43,983 nt of DNA from contig CAIMNS010000129.1 in assembly GCA_903842945.1 (NCBI GenBank), forward strand, positions 1 to 43,983, in the 5' to 3' direction. This DNA comes from an uncultured Burkholderiales bacterium (GTDB lineage: Bacteria; Pseudomonadota; Gammaproteobacteria; Burkholderiales; Burkholderiaceae_C). The position numbers were made by a program, and so were the translations under genes. The notes under the pieces were generated by a model that worked only from the letters and a program-made list of their open reading frames with translations, was not told the origin of the DNA and did no database searches. Every line of letters starts with the position of its first letter. Position 1 is the first letter of the stretch. This document shows, in pieces, positions 15,625 through 23,050 of this stretch.

Positions 15625-17702
15625 ACTTCTCCTTTAGATCGTCTCAATAAGTTCCACAACTTCTCTGAAGTCAATGGAAAATCAATGTCCTCTTCAACCG
15701 ATAAGTTCAAGGCATCTCTTGCTGCGTTCAACAAAGAGGCCGGTACACCAATGCAACCCGCCTCCCCAACCCCCTTGGCCCCTAACAAATTATGAGGACT
15801 GGGTGTGCATTCGCTGTGAATCTGAATGTAAGGGATGTCGTCCGCCCTGGGCATAGCATAATCCATTAACGAACCGGTTAAAAGTTGTCCATGTCCATCG
15901 TAGATCATCTGCTCCATCATGGCTTGTCCGATGCCTTGGGCACACCCTCCAAGCAACTGATCTTTCACCAAGTCTGGATCGATTTGATGACCTGCATCAT
16001 CCACGTAGACCATGCGCTCGATTAAGGGTTTACCCGTATCAACATCGATGGAAAGTCTGCAGATGACACATCCATAGCCCCAGGCCTCTTTGGAATTGAA
16101 AACCTCATGAACCGCAATGGGAAGGGCCTGCCCGCTGTTCTTCAAACGAAGCACTTCGCGACAAGCTTTGACGATTGCACTTCCTCCAATGGCAATGCTG
16201 CGACTTGCCAATGTACCCAGGCCTGGGGGGCCGAAATCCGTGTCGCCCAAATTGACTTTGATCTTAGAGACACTGCAGTTGAGTTCTTTGGAAACTATAT
16301 TTGCAAACGTGGTCTCATGGCCTTGCCCCTGAGCGGGCGAGCCACAGTAAAGTGTTATCGCTTCATCGCTGTGCCATTCAATTGAGGCCGACTCCCAACC
16401 CATGCCACAAGGTTCTATATAAAAACCAATACCGATGCCCACGCACTCGCCTCTTTCTTGACGTCTCGACTGATCTTCTCTTTCTTTTTGATAGTCAAAG
16501 AGTTCGCAGGCTTTTAGCAAGATTTTGGAATAATGACCAGAATCCAGGACTTCACCAGTTGGGGTGACATAAGGCATTTCCTCAGAAGAAATCAAATGCT
16601 GGAGCCTGAAATCGACGCTGTCGATGTTGAAAGACTTGGCCGCTTTCTCCATCAAGGTTTCCATCAAGATGGCCGCCTCTGGCCGCCCGGCTCCACGATA
16701 AATGTTCACAGGCGCTTTGTGGCTCAGGTGGGCATGCCCTTCAATGTCAATCATGGGCACGTGGTAGGGGCCAGGTAAAATTCTGCAGGCATTGCGCAGT
16801 GGCACAACGGCTGAAAACGGCAACCAAGCCCCAAGATCAAAGGAGAGATGGGCTCGAAGGGCTTGAATTTTTCCGCTTGGAGAAAGTTTCAATTGTCCAA
16901 ATGAAGTTGATCCTCGTCCATGCATACCACTTAAAAAATCTTCAGACCTGGTGGACACCCACTTGATTGTCTTTTTTAGAAATTGACAACACAAAGCGAT
17001 GATCAACTCCTCCGGATACACAGAGGATTTGAATCCAAATGCACCGCCTACATTGACCATGGTCACTCGCACCCTAGACAAAGGAACATCCAAAATATTG
17101 GCCATGTCGCTTTGAGCTCTGCTGGGTGTTTGACTGCCCAAGAACAGATGATACGAATCTGTTTCGGACATGTACCTGGCCAACATTGAACGTGGCTCTA
17201 GGGGGAGTGCGACCACCCGTGGCTGATGGAGTTGAGCCGAGACGACGTTGGGGTTCGCATCGTCAAGTCCGTCGTGATTTTTAAAAACAGACGTGAAGAG
17301 GGCTTCATCGGTTTTGTTGACTTCGTAGGACGGGTCGCTTTCAATGTTCAATTCAATCGCCTCACACGCGTTGTGTGCTTCCCAATAACTATGGGCAAGA
17401 ACAACGCCCAAGGGTTCACCCACATAAGAGATTTTTTCAGACGATAAAACGGGAAATTCAATGGGCTTGTTGGATTTCAGCAAGGCATTGAATGCCGGCA
17501 TGACGAGGCCTTTAAAGTGATGGCCTTTAAAAACATCAATGACGCCAGGCATTTTTAGGGCCTTTGAGACATCCATGGACTTGATCCGTCCAGATGAAAA
17601 TTGACTTCGAAAAAAAACCGCATGCACGCATGGGCTTGAGTCGAAATCGTCAATGAATTTTCCAAGTCCCAGCAGCAAACGATCATCTTCAAGTCTAGAC
17701 AT
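15621..17702 (-). CDS. Xanthine dehydrogenase/CO dehydrogenase-family molybdopterin-binding (large) subunit
   Basis: A 693-residue molybdenum hydroxylase large subunit. It opens with SRLEDDRLLLGLGKFIDDF, the standard start of this family. The substrate-loop YRGAGRPEA (form II type, not the AYRCSFR loop of true CO dehydrogenase) and the catalytic glutamate in GAKGVGEAGCIG are present. Such subunits hydroxylate N-heteroaromatics, purines or aldehydes using molybdopterin cytosine dinucleotide. It is shorter than most (about 750-800). No FAD or [2Fe-2S] partner gene is in the window, so electrons must leave through partners encoded elsewhere. The ATG at 17702 has GAGG at good spacing; a TTG six codons upstream is less likely. 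It follows the MarR gene by 53 bases. Confidence 0.88.
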   Translation of the reverse strand: MSRLEDDRLLLGLGKFIDDFDSSPCVHAVFFRSQFSSGRIKSMDVSKALKMPGVIDVFKGHHFKGLVMPAFNALLKSNKPIEFPVLSSEKISYVGEPLGVVLAHSYWEAHNACEAIELNIESDPSYEVNKTDEALFTSVFKNHDGLDDANPNVVSAQLHQPRVVALPLEPRSMLARYMSETDSYHLFLGSQTPSRAQSDMANILDVPLSRVRVTMVNVGGAFGFKSSVYPEELIIALCCQFLKKTIKWVSTRSEDFLSGMHGRGSTSFGQLKLSPSGKIQALRAHLSFDLGAWLPFSAVVPLRNACRILPGPYHVPMIDIEGHAHLSHKAPVNIYRGAGRPEAAILMETLMEKAAKSFNIDSVDFRLQHLISSEEMPYVTPTGEVLDSGHYSKILLKACELFDYQKEREDQSRRQERGECVGIGIGFYIEPCGMGWESASIEWHSDEAITLYCGSPAQGQGHETTFANIVSKELNCSVSKIKVNLGDTDFGPPGLGTLASRSIAIGGSAIVKACREVLRLKNSGQALPIAVHEVFNSKEAWGYGCVICRLSIDVDTGKPLIERMVYVDDAGHQIDPDLVKDQLLGGCAQGIGQAMMEQMIYDGHGQLLTGSLMDYAMPRADDIPYIQIHSECTPSPHNLLGAKGVGEAGCIGVPASLLNAARDALNLSVEEDIDFPLTSEKLWNLLRRSKGEV

Positions 17703-17755
17703 GCATACAGCCTCAATCAAGGGATTCGTGAAGTTTAGATCAGGTGAGTGCTATT

Positions 17756-18247
17756 TTAAGAGGCATCGTCATTAGCAAGATTGTTCAAGATCGCGAGCAA
17801 TACTCTGCGCGTTGTAGCGACCTCTTGCGAGCTGATCCCTTTGACACTGACTTGGTTGACTTGCTCGGCCAAGGGCACCAAAATTTGCTTGAGTTTGCGC
17901 CCCTTTGGCGTCAAGTAAACGTAGAGGTTTTTTTTATTTTCAGCAGAATGACGTCTGGTGATGTACCCCAAACTTTCCATTTTCTTCATGGCTGAAAAAG
18001 TCGTGGGCTCCATGACGCCAGCTTGAACGCTCAGCTCACTTTGCGTCAAGCCATCTGACTCCCAAAGAATTCTTAAAAAGGTCCAATGCCCAAAGGGCAC
18101 ATCGTGTTGACCCAAGCGAACTTGAAGAGCACGTGAATACGCCCTACCCGAATCCCGCACCAGGTGCGCCAATCGATCGTCTGGCACAGCATTTTGCCAG
18201 TGCTTGAGGATCAGTTGCGTTTCTTCTTTGTTTTTTTTCATCACCAT
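17756..18247 (-). CDS. MarR-family transcriptional regulator
   Basis: A 163-residue winged-helix protein. The central DNA-binding part reads GHWTFLRILWESDGLTQSELSVQAGVMEPTTFSAMKKMESLGYITR, followed by the wing (RRHSAENKKNLYVYLTPKGRK), which is the typical MarR layout with helical dimerisation ends. Members usually repress nearby catabolic genes and release DNA when an aromatic acid or CoA ester binds. It is embedded in the catabolic minus-strand arm, and its ATG overlaps the stop of the Gfo/Idh/MocA gene. A likely operator is the palindrome at 20452-20465 (inferred from position and symmetry). Confidence 0.92.
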   Translation of the reverse strand: MVMKKNKEETQLILKHWQNAVPDDRLAHLVRDSGRAYSRALQVRLGQHDVPFGHWTFLRILWESDGLTQSELSVQAGVMEPTTFSAMKKMESLGYITRRHSAENKKNLYVYLTPKGRKLKQILVPLAEQVNQVSVKGISSQEVATTRRVLLAILNNLANDDAS

Positions 18248-19437
18248 TGAAGGGGTTCAACTTGATGGCTTGGCAAAACTGTTTTGTTGCTTTGGGCCGA
18301 CTCCAAGATGGCAAGACTGATTTCCGTCGTGGCACGGGCCCAATCCCCGCTGTGTAAAACAGGTTTTTGATGAACAACCGCATTGTAGAGTTCATCGATC
18401 ACCTCTTGACGCGGCACGACAGGGTCAGGGATTTCAACAAGCTGGGAATGGGTATCGCCATCGATCCACAAACCGTTAGGAACAGGCCTCAAATCAGCCT
18501 TGTCGCAACTGATGATCAAAGGACCAAAGTGCTGATGCTTCGCAGTGAGGTTGGGCTTAGCTTGGTTTTGCCAATCTGATGCCCCATAATTTCTAGCCGC
18601 TTTGAGGGCGGATTCTTCCTCTTTGGTTTGAACTGTCGCAAGTCTGCGCTTTGCCAAGCCGTAGGCCATGTTGGTTTTGTCTTGCCCCAACTCTCCCACC
18701 TGACCCATCCACATATCGCTGTCGAAATGCGCATATCCGCTGTAGGTGACAGTTGCAAATGCGCCATTGGCAAAGCTCAACAGCGCACTGTAAGCGCCCT
18801 GTGTCGGTCTATGGGGGTCCCATGCACCTGTGCGAGCAGAGACACTGGTCACCAACCCACCACCAAGCAATCTGACGATGTCCAGTTGATGCGCCGCTTG
18901 GCTGAAAAGAACACCCCCTCCTTGGCTCGTATCAAGCTCCTCAGGTCTTCGAGGACGGTATAAAAAATCAGTGTAGTTCAGTGCGGTGATCATTCTCACC
19001 TGACCAAACTCCCCACTTCTGATGCGATGGTAAGCTTGCAAGATGGGTGCATTGAAACTATGGCTATGACCCACCACCATGATCGTACCTGCTCTTTTGA
19101 CAGCTTGGATCATTCGGTTGCATTCGTCCAGGGTCAAGGCCATGGGTTTTTCAACCAAAATATGCTTGCCATTTGATGCAGCCAGTTCCACATGTCTGGC
19201 GTGCAGTTGATGCGGTGTCGCAATGTAGACCACGTCAAGGTCTGGATGGGCGCAAAGCTCTTCAATGCTTTTTACACATTTCGCTCCAAAGTCACGCTCA
19301 AATTGTGCGCATGCCTCTTGCTGAGGATCGGTTGCACATACCAACTGAACACGGACATCTTTGACAAAGCTGGGCAGCATCAAGGTGAAGGCACGACCTA
19401 AGCCCGCCACACCTATGCGAAGCACAGGCCCACTCAT
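18241..19437 (-). CDS. Gfo/Idh/MocA-family dehydrogenase, phthalate 4,5-cis-dihydrodiol dehydrogenase-like
   Basis: A 398-residue NAD(P)-dependent oxidoreductase. The N-terminal Rossmann motif is IGVAGLGRAF, the family EKP motif is ILVEKPMALT (about residues 93-102), and the C-terminal domain carries NYTDFLYRPRRPEELDTSQGGGVLFSQAAHQLDIVRLLGG. That last block is what I recognise from Pht4/OphB-type phthalate dihydrodiol dehydrogenases and their relatives. The expected role is to re-aromatise the cis-dihydrodiol made by a Rieske dioxygenase, giving a diol and NADH. Context supports this: the upstream gene is the Rieske reductase (ATGA overlap at 19434-19437), and a Rieske oxygenase is divergent from it. 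Substrate is unproven. Confidence 0.87.
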   Translation of the reverse strand: MSGPVLRIGVAGLGRAFTLMLPSFVKDVRVQLVCATDPQQEACAQFERDFGAKCVKSIEELCAHPDLDVVYIATPHQLHARHVELAASNGKHILVEKPMALTLDECNRMIQAVKRAGTIMVVGHSHSFNAPILQAYHRIRSGEFGQVRMITALNYTDFLYRPRRPEELDTSQGGGVLFSQAAHQLDIVRLLGGGLVTSVSARTGAWDPHRPTQGAYSALLSFANGAFATVTYSGYAHFDSDMWMGQVGELGQDKTNMAYGLAKRRLATVQTKEEESALKAARNYGASDWQNQAKPNLTAKHQHFGPLIISCDKADLRPVPNGLWIDGDTHSQLVEIPDPVVPRQEVIDELYNAVVHQKPVLHSGDWARATTEISLAILESAQSNKTVLPSHQVEPLQW

Positions 19438-20387
19438 CGGTCCAGCACCAATTCATTGGAGCGCGCTCGAGAGACACAGATCATGATGTTTTGACGTCTT
19501 TCATCATCGAGCAAGACCAGGTCTCGGTGCTCGACCTCACCAGACATGAAACCTGTTCGACACGAACCACACGTGCCGCTCTCGCAAGAGCTCGAGACGC
19601 TCTCGCCATTGGAGCGCAAAGCCTCCAGGATTGAAACATCGGCGCCAACGTGGATTCTCTTGCCTGTGGATTGTAAGACGATATCAAAAGGGGTGTTTTG
19701 CTCAAAGGCTGTTGGTGGCACACCAAAACTTTCAAAATGGATGTGTTCACTCGGCCAGTGTCCGGTCATGTCACGCACACTGTCCATCAAACCCTGAGGC
19801 CCACAACAATAGACATCCGCAGCGATGGGTTGCTCAAAGATGGGCCAAAAATCCAAGGCCTGCTGAAGATCTCCATGGTCGTGATGCAGTTGGACTCGAT
19901 CGACCAAGGAGGGCGACTTCAACTCTTCTAAAAATGCCGTGCTGAGGGCATCCCGGGTGCAGTAATACAGCTTAAAGTTGCTTTTCCCTTGACTGAGCAA
20001 ATGCCTGATCATAGAAAGAATGGGGGTGATGCCAATACCACCGGCCACAAAGACATGGAATTTTGCAGCGTCATGGAGCTCAAAGAGGTTGCTGCATTGA
20101 AGGACTTCTAGGAGATCACCCTCAAGCAAGCCATCGGCCATGCTTATTGAGCCTCCTCGCCCCAAGGCCTCTCGCTTGATCGCAATTTGCCACTGATCGG
20201 CATCGTTGGGTGAGCTGCACAAGGAATAATGACGGTGTGAACCCTTGGGTGTTTTGACGGTGATGTGGGCACCAGGCGTGAAGCTTGGCAAGGACAAGCC
20301 TTCGGGGTGAGCCAAGTCGAACATGAACACATCAGGGGTTAACGCCTGTTTGTGGGTCACTTTTAGAAATATTGAAGGTTCGCTCAT
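19434..20387 (-). CDS. PDR/VanB-family ferredoxin-type reductase for Rieske oxygenases
   Basis: A 317-residue three-domain reductase. It has an FMN-binding barrel with HRHYSLCSSP (about 51-60), an NAD domain with VAGGIGITPILSM (114-126), and a C-terminal plant-type [2Fe-2S] domain with Cys268, Cys273, Cys276 and Cys304 (CESGTCGSC...C). This order is that of phthalate dioxygenase reductase and VanB. It passes electrons from NADH to a Rieske oxygenase and is the only such reductase here for two oxygenases. ATG 20387 fits the family N-terminus. An in-frame ATG at 20435 would add 16 residues but leaves a leader of only a few bases from the predicted promoter. It is the first gene of the minus-strand arm. 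Confidence 0.92.
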   Translation of the reverse strand: MSEPSIFLKVTHKQALTPDVFMFDLAHPEGLSLPSFTPGAHITVKTPKGSHRHYSLCSSPNDADQWQIAIKREALGRGGSISMADGLLEGDLLEVLQCSNLFELHDAAKFHVFVAGGIGITPILSMIRHLLSQGKSNFKLYYCTRDALSTAFLEELKSPSLVDRVQLHHDHGDLQQALDFWPIFEQPIAADVYCCGPQGLMDSVRDMTGHWPSEHIHFESFGVPPTAFEQNTPFDIVLQSTGKRIHVGADVSILEALRSNGESVSSSCESGTCGSCRTGFMSGEVEHRDLVLLDDERRQNIMICVSRARSNELVLDR

Positions 20388-20424
20388 AAAAAAATTTGTG
20401 TACCCAGGGGTCACTTGGACGGAC

Positions 20425-20453
20425 TTGACAAGCATTGAAACATGCCATAATCT
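20425..20453 (+). promoter_or_regulatory. Sigma70 promoter for Rieske oxygenase I (plus strand)
   Basis: A perfect -35 TTGACA (20425-20430), a 17-base spacer and -10 TAATCT (20448-20453). Predicted transcription starts near 20460, about 45 bases before the oxygenase start at 20506. The -10 overlaps a palindrome. Confidence 0.72.
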
Positions 20454-20478
20454 TAGCGATCTAAGTATTTATTGGCAA
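20450..20478 (-). promoter_or_regulatory. Sigma70 promoter for the reductase-to-dioxygenase arm (minus strand)
   Basis: Read on the minus strand, -35 TTGCCA (20478-20473), a 17-base spacer and -10 TAAGAT (20455-20450). Predicted start near 20443. This gives a leader of about 55 bases for the reductase ATG at 20387. The promoter interlocks with the plus-strand promoter, so the two -10 boxes overlap. Confidence 0.62.
20452..20465. promoter_or_regulatory. Candidate MarR operator between divergent promoters
   Basis: The inverted repeat CTTAG-CGAT-CTAAG covers the end of the plus-strand -10 and start site, and also the spacer and -10 of the minus-strand promoter. A dimeric repressor bound here would block both arms. 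The MarR protein encoded in the minus arm is the obvious candidate (inferred). Confidence 0.55.
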
Positions 20479-20505
20479 GTTGAATTGTCGTATCGGGGGA
20501 CAAAA

Positions 20506-21771
20506 ATGCTGACATTTGAAGAAAATGAACTCTTGTGCAGAGTTGAAGGTGAAGCGGTCATGGGGCAATTGATGCGTCGCCATTGGCAAGTCATTTGCTT
20601 ATCGGAAGAGGTCAATGAACCCGACGGCACACCCATACGCGCTCGCGTGCTAGGGGAAGACTTGGTGGTTTTCAGAGACAGTGAAGGTCGTTTGGGCGTT
20701 TTAGGTGAACACTGTCCCCATCGAAGGGCCTCCTTGGTGTACGGTAGAAATGAGTTCTCAGGTTTGAGGTGTCTCTACCATGGATGGAAAATGGATGTGT
20801 CGGGTCAAGTGGTTGACATGAGCTCGGAGCCCAATGCAAGCGGCCTCAAAGAGAAAGTCAAACACATGGCTTACCCCGCGCATGAATGGGCGGGGATGGT
20901 TTGGGCCTACATGGGCCCAAGCGAGACCTTGACCCCCTTCACCCCACCTGCTTGGGCGCCGAATGCATCCGTTCGAGTCTCCATCTCTAAAATGGTGATC
21001 CCCTGCAATTGGGCGCAAATCATGGAAGGACAAATCGACTCGGCCCACAGCTCTAGCCTTCACTCTTCGGACATGACCCCTTCTAGGGTGCCAGGCGCCA
21101 CGGTCAATGACAGCGCTTGGTTGCGCCCTTCAACAGACAAAGCCCCAAGAATGCAGACCCAAAGGGATGACTATGGCTTTCGCTACGCTGCCATCAGGCG
21201 CCCTATTCAAAATGCCAACACCCATGAATACATTCGCGCAACCGTCTTTGTGGCGCCTTCAACGGCATTGATTCCTCCCAACAACATGTACAACGTGGCC
21301 AACATCAACACAGCCATCGACGACACCCACACAGCCTTTCACTTCATCGCATGGGGTCCCCATGAGACGACGCCGGACACGGACCAATGGCGTCGATTCA
21401 TGAGCACACAAATCGACGTTGATCTGGATGCCAATTACAAGCCCCACCGGGATGTGAGCAATCATTTTTTACAAGACCGCGCCGCAATGAAGTCCGGCAA
21501 CTTCACAGGCATCAAAGGCATCCCTAACCAAGACATGGCCATGTGGATCACCATGGGCCCGATTGCCGACCGCTCTCAGGACCGATTGGGCGCCAGTGAC
21601 ATGGCCGTTGTAGAGTTTCGCAAACAAATGATCGATGCTGCGAAACGCTTTGCAAAGGGTGAGCCCCCCATTGGCGTAGGCGAACTTAAAATTCCACCAA
21701 CGGTTTGCTCGTTTCAAGCCATCGTGCCTAAAGAGCTTGACTGGAGAGAGTTTGAAGCAGCACCAGTCTGA
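20506..21771 (+). CDS. Rieske non-heme iron aromatic ring-hydroxylating oxygenase I (phthalate 4,5-dioxygenase-like)
   Basis: A 421-residue oxygenase of the single-component phthalate dioxygenase type. The Rieske [2Fe-2S] ligands are Cys70, His72, Cys89 and His92 (CPH and CLYH). The mononuclear iron site is Asp178, His181 and His186 with Glu174 (EGQIDSAHSSSLH). It inserts O2 into an aromatic acid or demethylates one, using the reductase encoded divergently. The start at ATG 20506 is set by GGGGGA five bases before it; an upstream in-frame ATG at 20323 would run back into the reductase gene. Its nearest partners by context are the PDR reductase and the cis-dihydrodiol dehydrogenase-like gene. 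Confidence 0.92.
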   Translation: MLTFEENELLCRVEGEAVMGQLMRRHWQVICLSEEVNEPDGTPIRARVLGEDLVVFRDSEGRLGVLGEHCPHRRASLVYGRNEFSGLRCLYHGWKMDVSGQVVDMSSEPNASGLKEKVKHMAYPAHEWAGMVWAYMGPSETLTPFTPPAWAPNASVRVSISKMVIPCNWAQIMEGQIDSAHSSSLHSSDMTPSRVPGATVNDSAWLRPSTDKAPRMQTQRDDYGFRYAAIRRPIQNANTHEYIRATVFVAPSTALIPPNNMYNVANINTAIDDTHTAFHFIAWGPHETTPDTDQWRRFMSTQIDVDLDANYKPHRDVSNHFLQDRAAMKSGNFTGIKGIPNQDMAMWITMGPIADRSQDRLGASDMAVVEFRKQMIDAAKRFAKGEPPIGVGELKIPPTVCSFQAIVPKELDWREFEAAPV

Positions 21772-21898
21772 ACGAAGGTCAATGATTTCTCAAAACACCC
21801 TCATCCACTGAAGGTCTCTTTTTTTAGCCAAGTCCCTCTAGAGTTTTTTAAGAACCCTTTGACCTTGTCGGCTGCAGGTCGATGGGCTTTCTAGGCTG

Positions 21899-21927
21899 TT
21901 GACAAGAAGAGACTCCTATCGTATGTA
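21899..21927 (+). promoter_or_regulatory. Sigma70 promoter for the Bug receptor 4 - Rieske II pair
   Basis: TTGACA (21899-21904), a 17-base spacer and TATGTA (21922-21927) lie in the 275-base gap after oxygenase I. The predicted leader is about 113 bases and contains the inverted repeat at 21994-22009. The pair can therefore be expressed apart from oxygenase I. Confidence 0.6.
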
Positions 21928-21993
21928 CCAATTCATTATGTTCAAACATTGAAATAGTCTAAGCAGGGTGTGTGAATTCAATACCGCGGGCAT

Positions 21994-22014
21994 GTCTACT
22001 GGTGTAGACCGGTC
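21994..22014. promoter_or_regulatory. Inverted repeat in the leader of Bug receptor 4
   Basis: GTCTAC-TGGT-GTAGAC (21994-22009) is a perfect 6-bp inverted repeat with the same 4-base spacing as the 20452 palindrome. It overlaps a second perfect palindrome, GACCGGTC (22007-22014). The position, between the predicted start site and the ATG, suits a repressor site or an RNA leader hairpin. Confidence 0.4.
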
Positions 22015-22046
22015 CGTGAAGTCTTACAAAAAAAGGTCGTCGTGAT

Positions 22047-23006
22047 ATGAAATTTAAACTTCTCATTCAACTCGCTCTGTTGTCCATGGTGGGTCTCGTT
22101 CAGGCCCAGGACTATCCAAGCAAACCCGTCAAATTCTTGGTGGGCTACGTAGCAGGAGGCAGCCCTGACTTTGTAGCTAGGGCTCTAGCGCAAAAGCTCT
22201 CAGACATTTTGAACCAGCCGTTCTTGGTCGAAAACAAACCCGGTGGAGGCGGCATCACCGCCACTGCACAGTTGGTCAAGATGCCAGCGGATGGCTACTC
22301 TTTGCTTTTGGGAGACACCTCACAACTTGGCATCGCACCCTACATCTTTAAATCCCTTCCCTACGACACATTAAAAGATTTGACATCCATTGCTGGCCTT
22401 ACTTCAGAGCCCTTGATGATCGTCTCCAATTCAAAATCAAACATCAAAACGCTGAACGAACTGCTTCAAGGTGCAAAATCCAATCCCAACAAGTTCAACT
22501 ACGGATCCTCAGGTGTTGGGAGCATTCACCACATCGCCATGGAGGCCTTCAAAGCGGATGCTGGCGTAGACATCACCCACATCCCTTACAAGGGCAGCGG
22601 GCAATCTGTACCAGCCATTCTCTCTGGGGATGTGACCATTTTGGTCACGGCATTCACGGCCTCAGCGCCACACATCAAGGCCAATTCTCTCAACCTATTG
22701 GCCGTGACTTCCGCAAAACGCTGGTCTCGTTATCCAGACACCCCAGCCATTTCTGAGGTCATCAAAGATTTTGATTTTTCAGCTGAAACGGGCGTGTTGG
22801 CCCCTGCGGGCTTGCCGCCCAGCATCGTGCAAAAGCTCACCGTTGCCATCAAACAAGCCACCGAGAGCCCAGACTTCATCAGCAAGTTCAAAGAAACGGC
22901 CTTCTCAATTGGCTACATGAACCCTGCTGAGTACACAGAACAAATCAAGAAAAATCTTAAGAAATACGAAAGAGCAGTTGCTCTGTCAAAAATTCAAGCT
23001 GAATGA
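22047..23006 (+). CDS. Bug/TctC-family periplasmic solute receptor 4
   Basis: A 319-residue receptor with signal peptide MKFKLLIQLALLSMVGLVQA and then QDYPSKPVKFLVGYVAGGSPDFVAR. Other family blocks are FNYGSSGVGSIHHIAMEAF, ITHIPYKGSGQSVPAILSGDV and PAISEVIKDFDF. Placed between two Rieske oxygenase genes, it probably captures the aromatic acid they degrade. Bug receptors for aromatic carboxylates such as terephthalate are known (TphC). It has no membrane transporter partner in the window. ATG 22047 begins the signal peptide; the ribosome-binding site is weak and far (AAAAAGG). Confidence 0.93.
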   Translation: MKFKLLIQLALLSMVGLVQAQDYPSKPVKFLVGYVAGGSPDFVARALAQKLSDILNQPFLVENKPGGGGITATAQLVKMPADGYSLLLGDTSQLGIAPYIFKSLPYDTLKDLTSIAGLTSEPLMIVSNSKSNIKTLNELLQGAKSNPNKFNYGSSGVGSIHHIAMEAFKADAGVDITHIPYKGSGQSVPAILSGDVTILVTAFTASAPHIKANSLNLLAVTSAKRWSRYPDTPAISEVIKDFDFSAETGVLAPAGLPPSIVQKLTVAIKQATESPDFISKFKETAFSIGYMNPAEYTEQIKKNLKKYERAVALSKIQAE

Positions 23007-23050
23007 AGATCAGTTGTTTTTGTTGAACGATTGCCAACAACCGATACCTC

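Noticed and set aside
15621-17702. Large subunit as true aerobic CO dehydrogenase (CoxL form I)
   Set aside because: The active-site loop is YRGAGRPEA, not the AYRCSFR loop with the catalytic cysteine, and coxM/coxS are absent.
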